Assembly: GCF_040412425.1 (NCBI RefSeq)
Contig: NC_089767.1
Span: forward strand, 4,407,448 to 4,471,447
Source of the DNA: Macrobrachium rosenbergii
Taxonomy: Eukaryota > Arthropoda > Malacostraca > Decapoda > Palaemonidae
Reading direction: 5' to 3'
DNA: 64,000 bases
Part shown: positions 62,641-64,000 of the stretch, one piece after another
Layout: each line of letters begins with the position of its first letter
Position numbering within the stretch: the first letter of the stretch is position 1
Made by a program: the position numbers and the translations under genes
The notes under the pieces: model-generated
Seen by the model: only the letters and a program-made list of their open reading frames with translations
Databases searched by the model: none
What the model was told of the DNA's origin: nothing

Positions 62641-64000
62641 AGAAACTCTGTCTTCCCCAAGCTTCAGAAGTAAGTCTATCAACGTAAGGTTAATACTCCA
62701 CTGTCTCATCAAGAATGCTGATACTTGAATACCAACATTTATATAATCATTACTACAGTATTATTACTATTTTTTTTTTTTGCCTGGCACAATAAACAAG
62801 CTGTTATGCTAAGAATGATAAACCAACTTCATAAGTACTTCTGCCTCACTATCAAGCCAAACTACCTTACCAATTAGAGAGCTCTCTGCTTCCATGGGAC
62901 AAGTAACTTGAAAAAACTTACATCTTAAACTGGGAAGGTTGAAAATCTGATATTGTATCAGTGTCATAACATGTAGATCTATGCAGCTTCATAAAACTGG
63001 AAACCAAAGCAGTAGCGTTCCAAGAATCAGCTTTGAGGGATACAATACCGAGATCACCTCAAAACATACCTTAACAGAATCAGATAGCTTTAATTTCCGA
63101 CTAGTTTTAACAGGAGCCGAGGTAGAAGCACACAAAAGACCACTGATCAATGGATTAATCTTTGGTAAAGGGATAGGGAAAAGCAACAACATGAACACCA
63201 ACCACATATTGGTATAAAAAAAATAATAAATTCAAAATAATTACCTTTTTCCTAGATGTACAAACCTTACATTTTGAAAGCTCAACTTATAAAGTGTAGT
63301 TTTAGAAATAAATAAGCATTAAATGATAAATGTAACATTTGCATTACCAGTGAAGCTGAAAGAGACAACGAGTTATTGCTGAGTGAACTTTTACTTTAGT
63401 GTTTCATTATATGTTTCACTGGGAAAAGTAAAGACTGAAGGTTAAGTTTAATAATAACTTAGTTTGGAGTTGCATGTATGAGAATGTTTGTGATGTAAGT
63501 GTGTATACATATATTTTCAAATTAAAAGGGAAAGTGTGATGTGCGTTTATCTATTCTTGCCCCACGTAACCCAAGGAATAAGCACACACATCAAAAAGTC
63601 ATTAAAAACATATTGTTGCTCAATAGCAGAATGAAACGACTCATCAGTCTTGGAATCTTGCAGGATTAACGATGCCGCTTCCCTTTCCAAAATATTGATT
63701 TGCAGATGAGGATCATCCTTGACTCACACACCTGAGACAAATGAACCTCTCAGGTTTTTACTTAAATCCCCCTCCAATGCAGCTTTGAGCAGAAGTACCA
63801 AAGGGAAATTGCCAGTAAGTAAGTGGAATTTTGTATCTCCTTGCTCAAGAACCAATCTGGGAGGGATGATCCTTTGGAGATGATAAGTGCTGCCAGAGAG
63901 ACTTGCCTCAAAGACAACAGGAGGTCAAAGACCTGAAAACAACAAGCTGGTTGACAAGAAAGACCACCTAGGTGCTTTGTCTGCTGCTGGGGGGTGAGAG
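62641..64000. other. Upstream part of the DIRS-like element, possible gag
   Basis: On the minus strand between about 63950 and 63600 open segments read GDTKFHLLTGNFPLVLLLKA and LEREAASLILQDSKTDESF, a position and style fitting a gag-like ORF. I have no decisive motif. 62650-63600 is AT-rich without other signal. Confidence 0.3.

Noticed and set aside
59200..64000. N-terminal IDH3B exons
   Set aside because: Looked for frames resembling the substrate-binding N-terminal part and the presequence; none seen. They probably lie beyond the window.

Overview
This window is nuclear DNA of an animal, most likely a decapod crustacean (inference). It has intron-split genes with GT-AG junctions, very long (CT)n, (TA)n and (ATT)n tracts, tRNA-derived SINEs, a copia element resembling the GalEa group known from crustaceans, and decayed DIRS-like retrotransposons. 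It is not bacterial or viral: there are no operons, ribosome binding sites or CRISPR arrays.

Two host genes run towards each other. On the + strand, 3814-28831 holds the last nine coding exons (1376 nt, 457 codons plus stop, frame intact across all eight introns) of an MFSD6-like major facilitator transporter. Its 5' end lies left of the window. On the - strand, 59115-39619 holds the C-terminal part of the beta-type regulatory subunit of mitochondrial NAD-dependent isocitrate dehydrogenase (IDH3B). Its N-terminal exons were not found and probably lie right of the window. The IDH3B gene ends in two homologous, equally long, in-phase terminal coding exons (40600-40523 and 39696-39619), which implies two alternative C-termini.

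Regions. 1-3.8 kb: a truncated MITE, an inverted-repeat element, CT arrays, and a 53-bp minisatellite that stops about 28 bp before a splice acceptor. 4.6-6.6 kb: a decayed transposon with a KRBA2/Ginger-like integrase and about 164-bp terminal inverted repeats. 6.6-18.3 kb: MITEs, SINEs, microsatellites and MFSD6 exons 2-4, including a SINE flanked by a 39-bp duplication of a splice acceptor plus exon start, and a tandem array copying an exon end with its splice donor. 18.6-29.3 kb: MFSD6 exons 5-9, a LINE remnant, and nested MITEs with TA target duplications. 29.3-32.8 kb: TA arrays and repeats. 32.8-37.5 kb: a broken copia element with a primer site matching initiator tRNA-Met. 37.5-64 kb: IDH3B, whose introns hold several decayed DIRS-like fragments (gag, reverse transcriptase/RNase H, tyrosine recombinase), all on the - strand, and further SINEs.

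The two host genes have no evident functional link. The most interesting signals are where repeats meet splicing: the SINE-made in-frame cassette exon candidate and duplicated donors in MFSD6, and the duplicated last exon of IDH3B. I found no wholly new multigene system.
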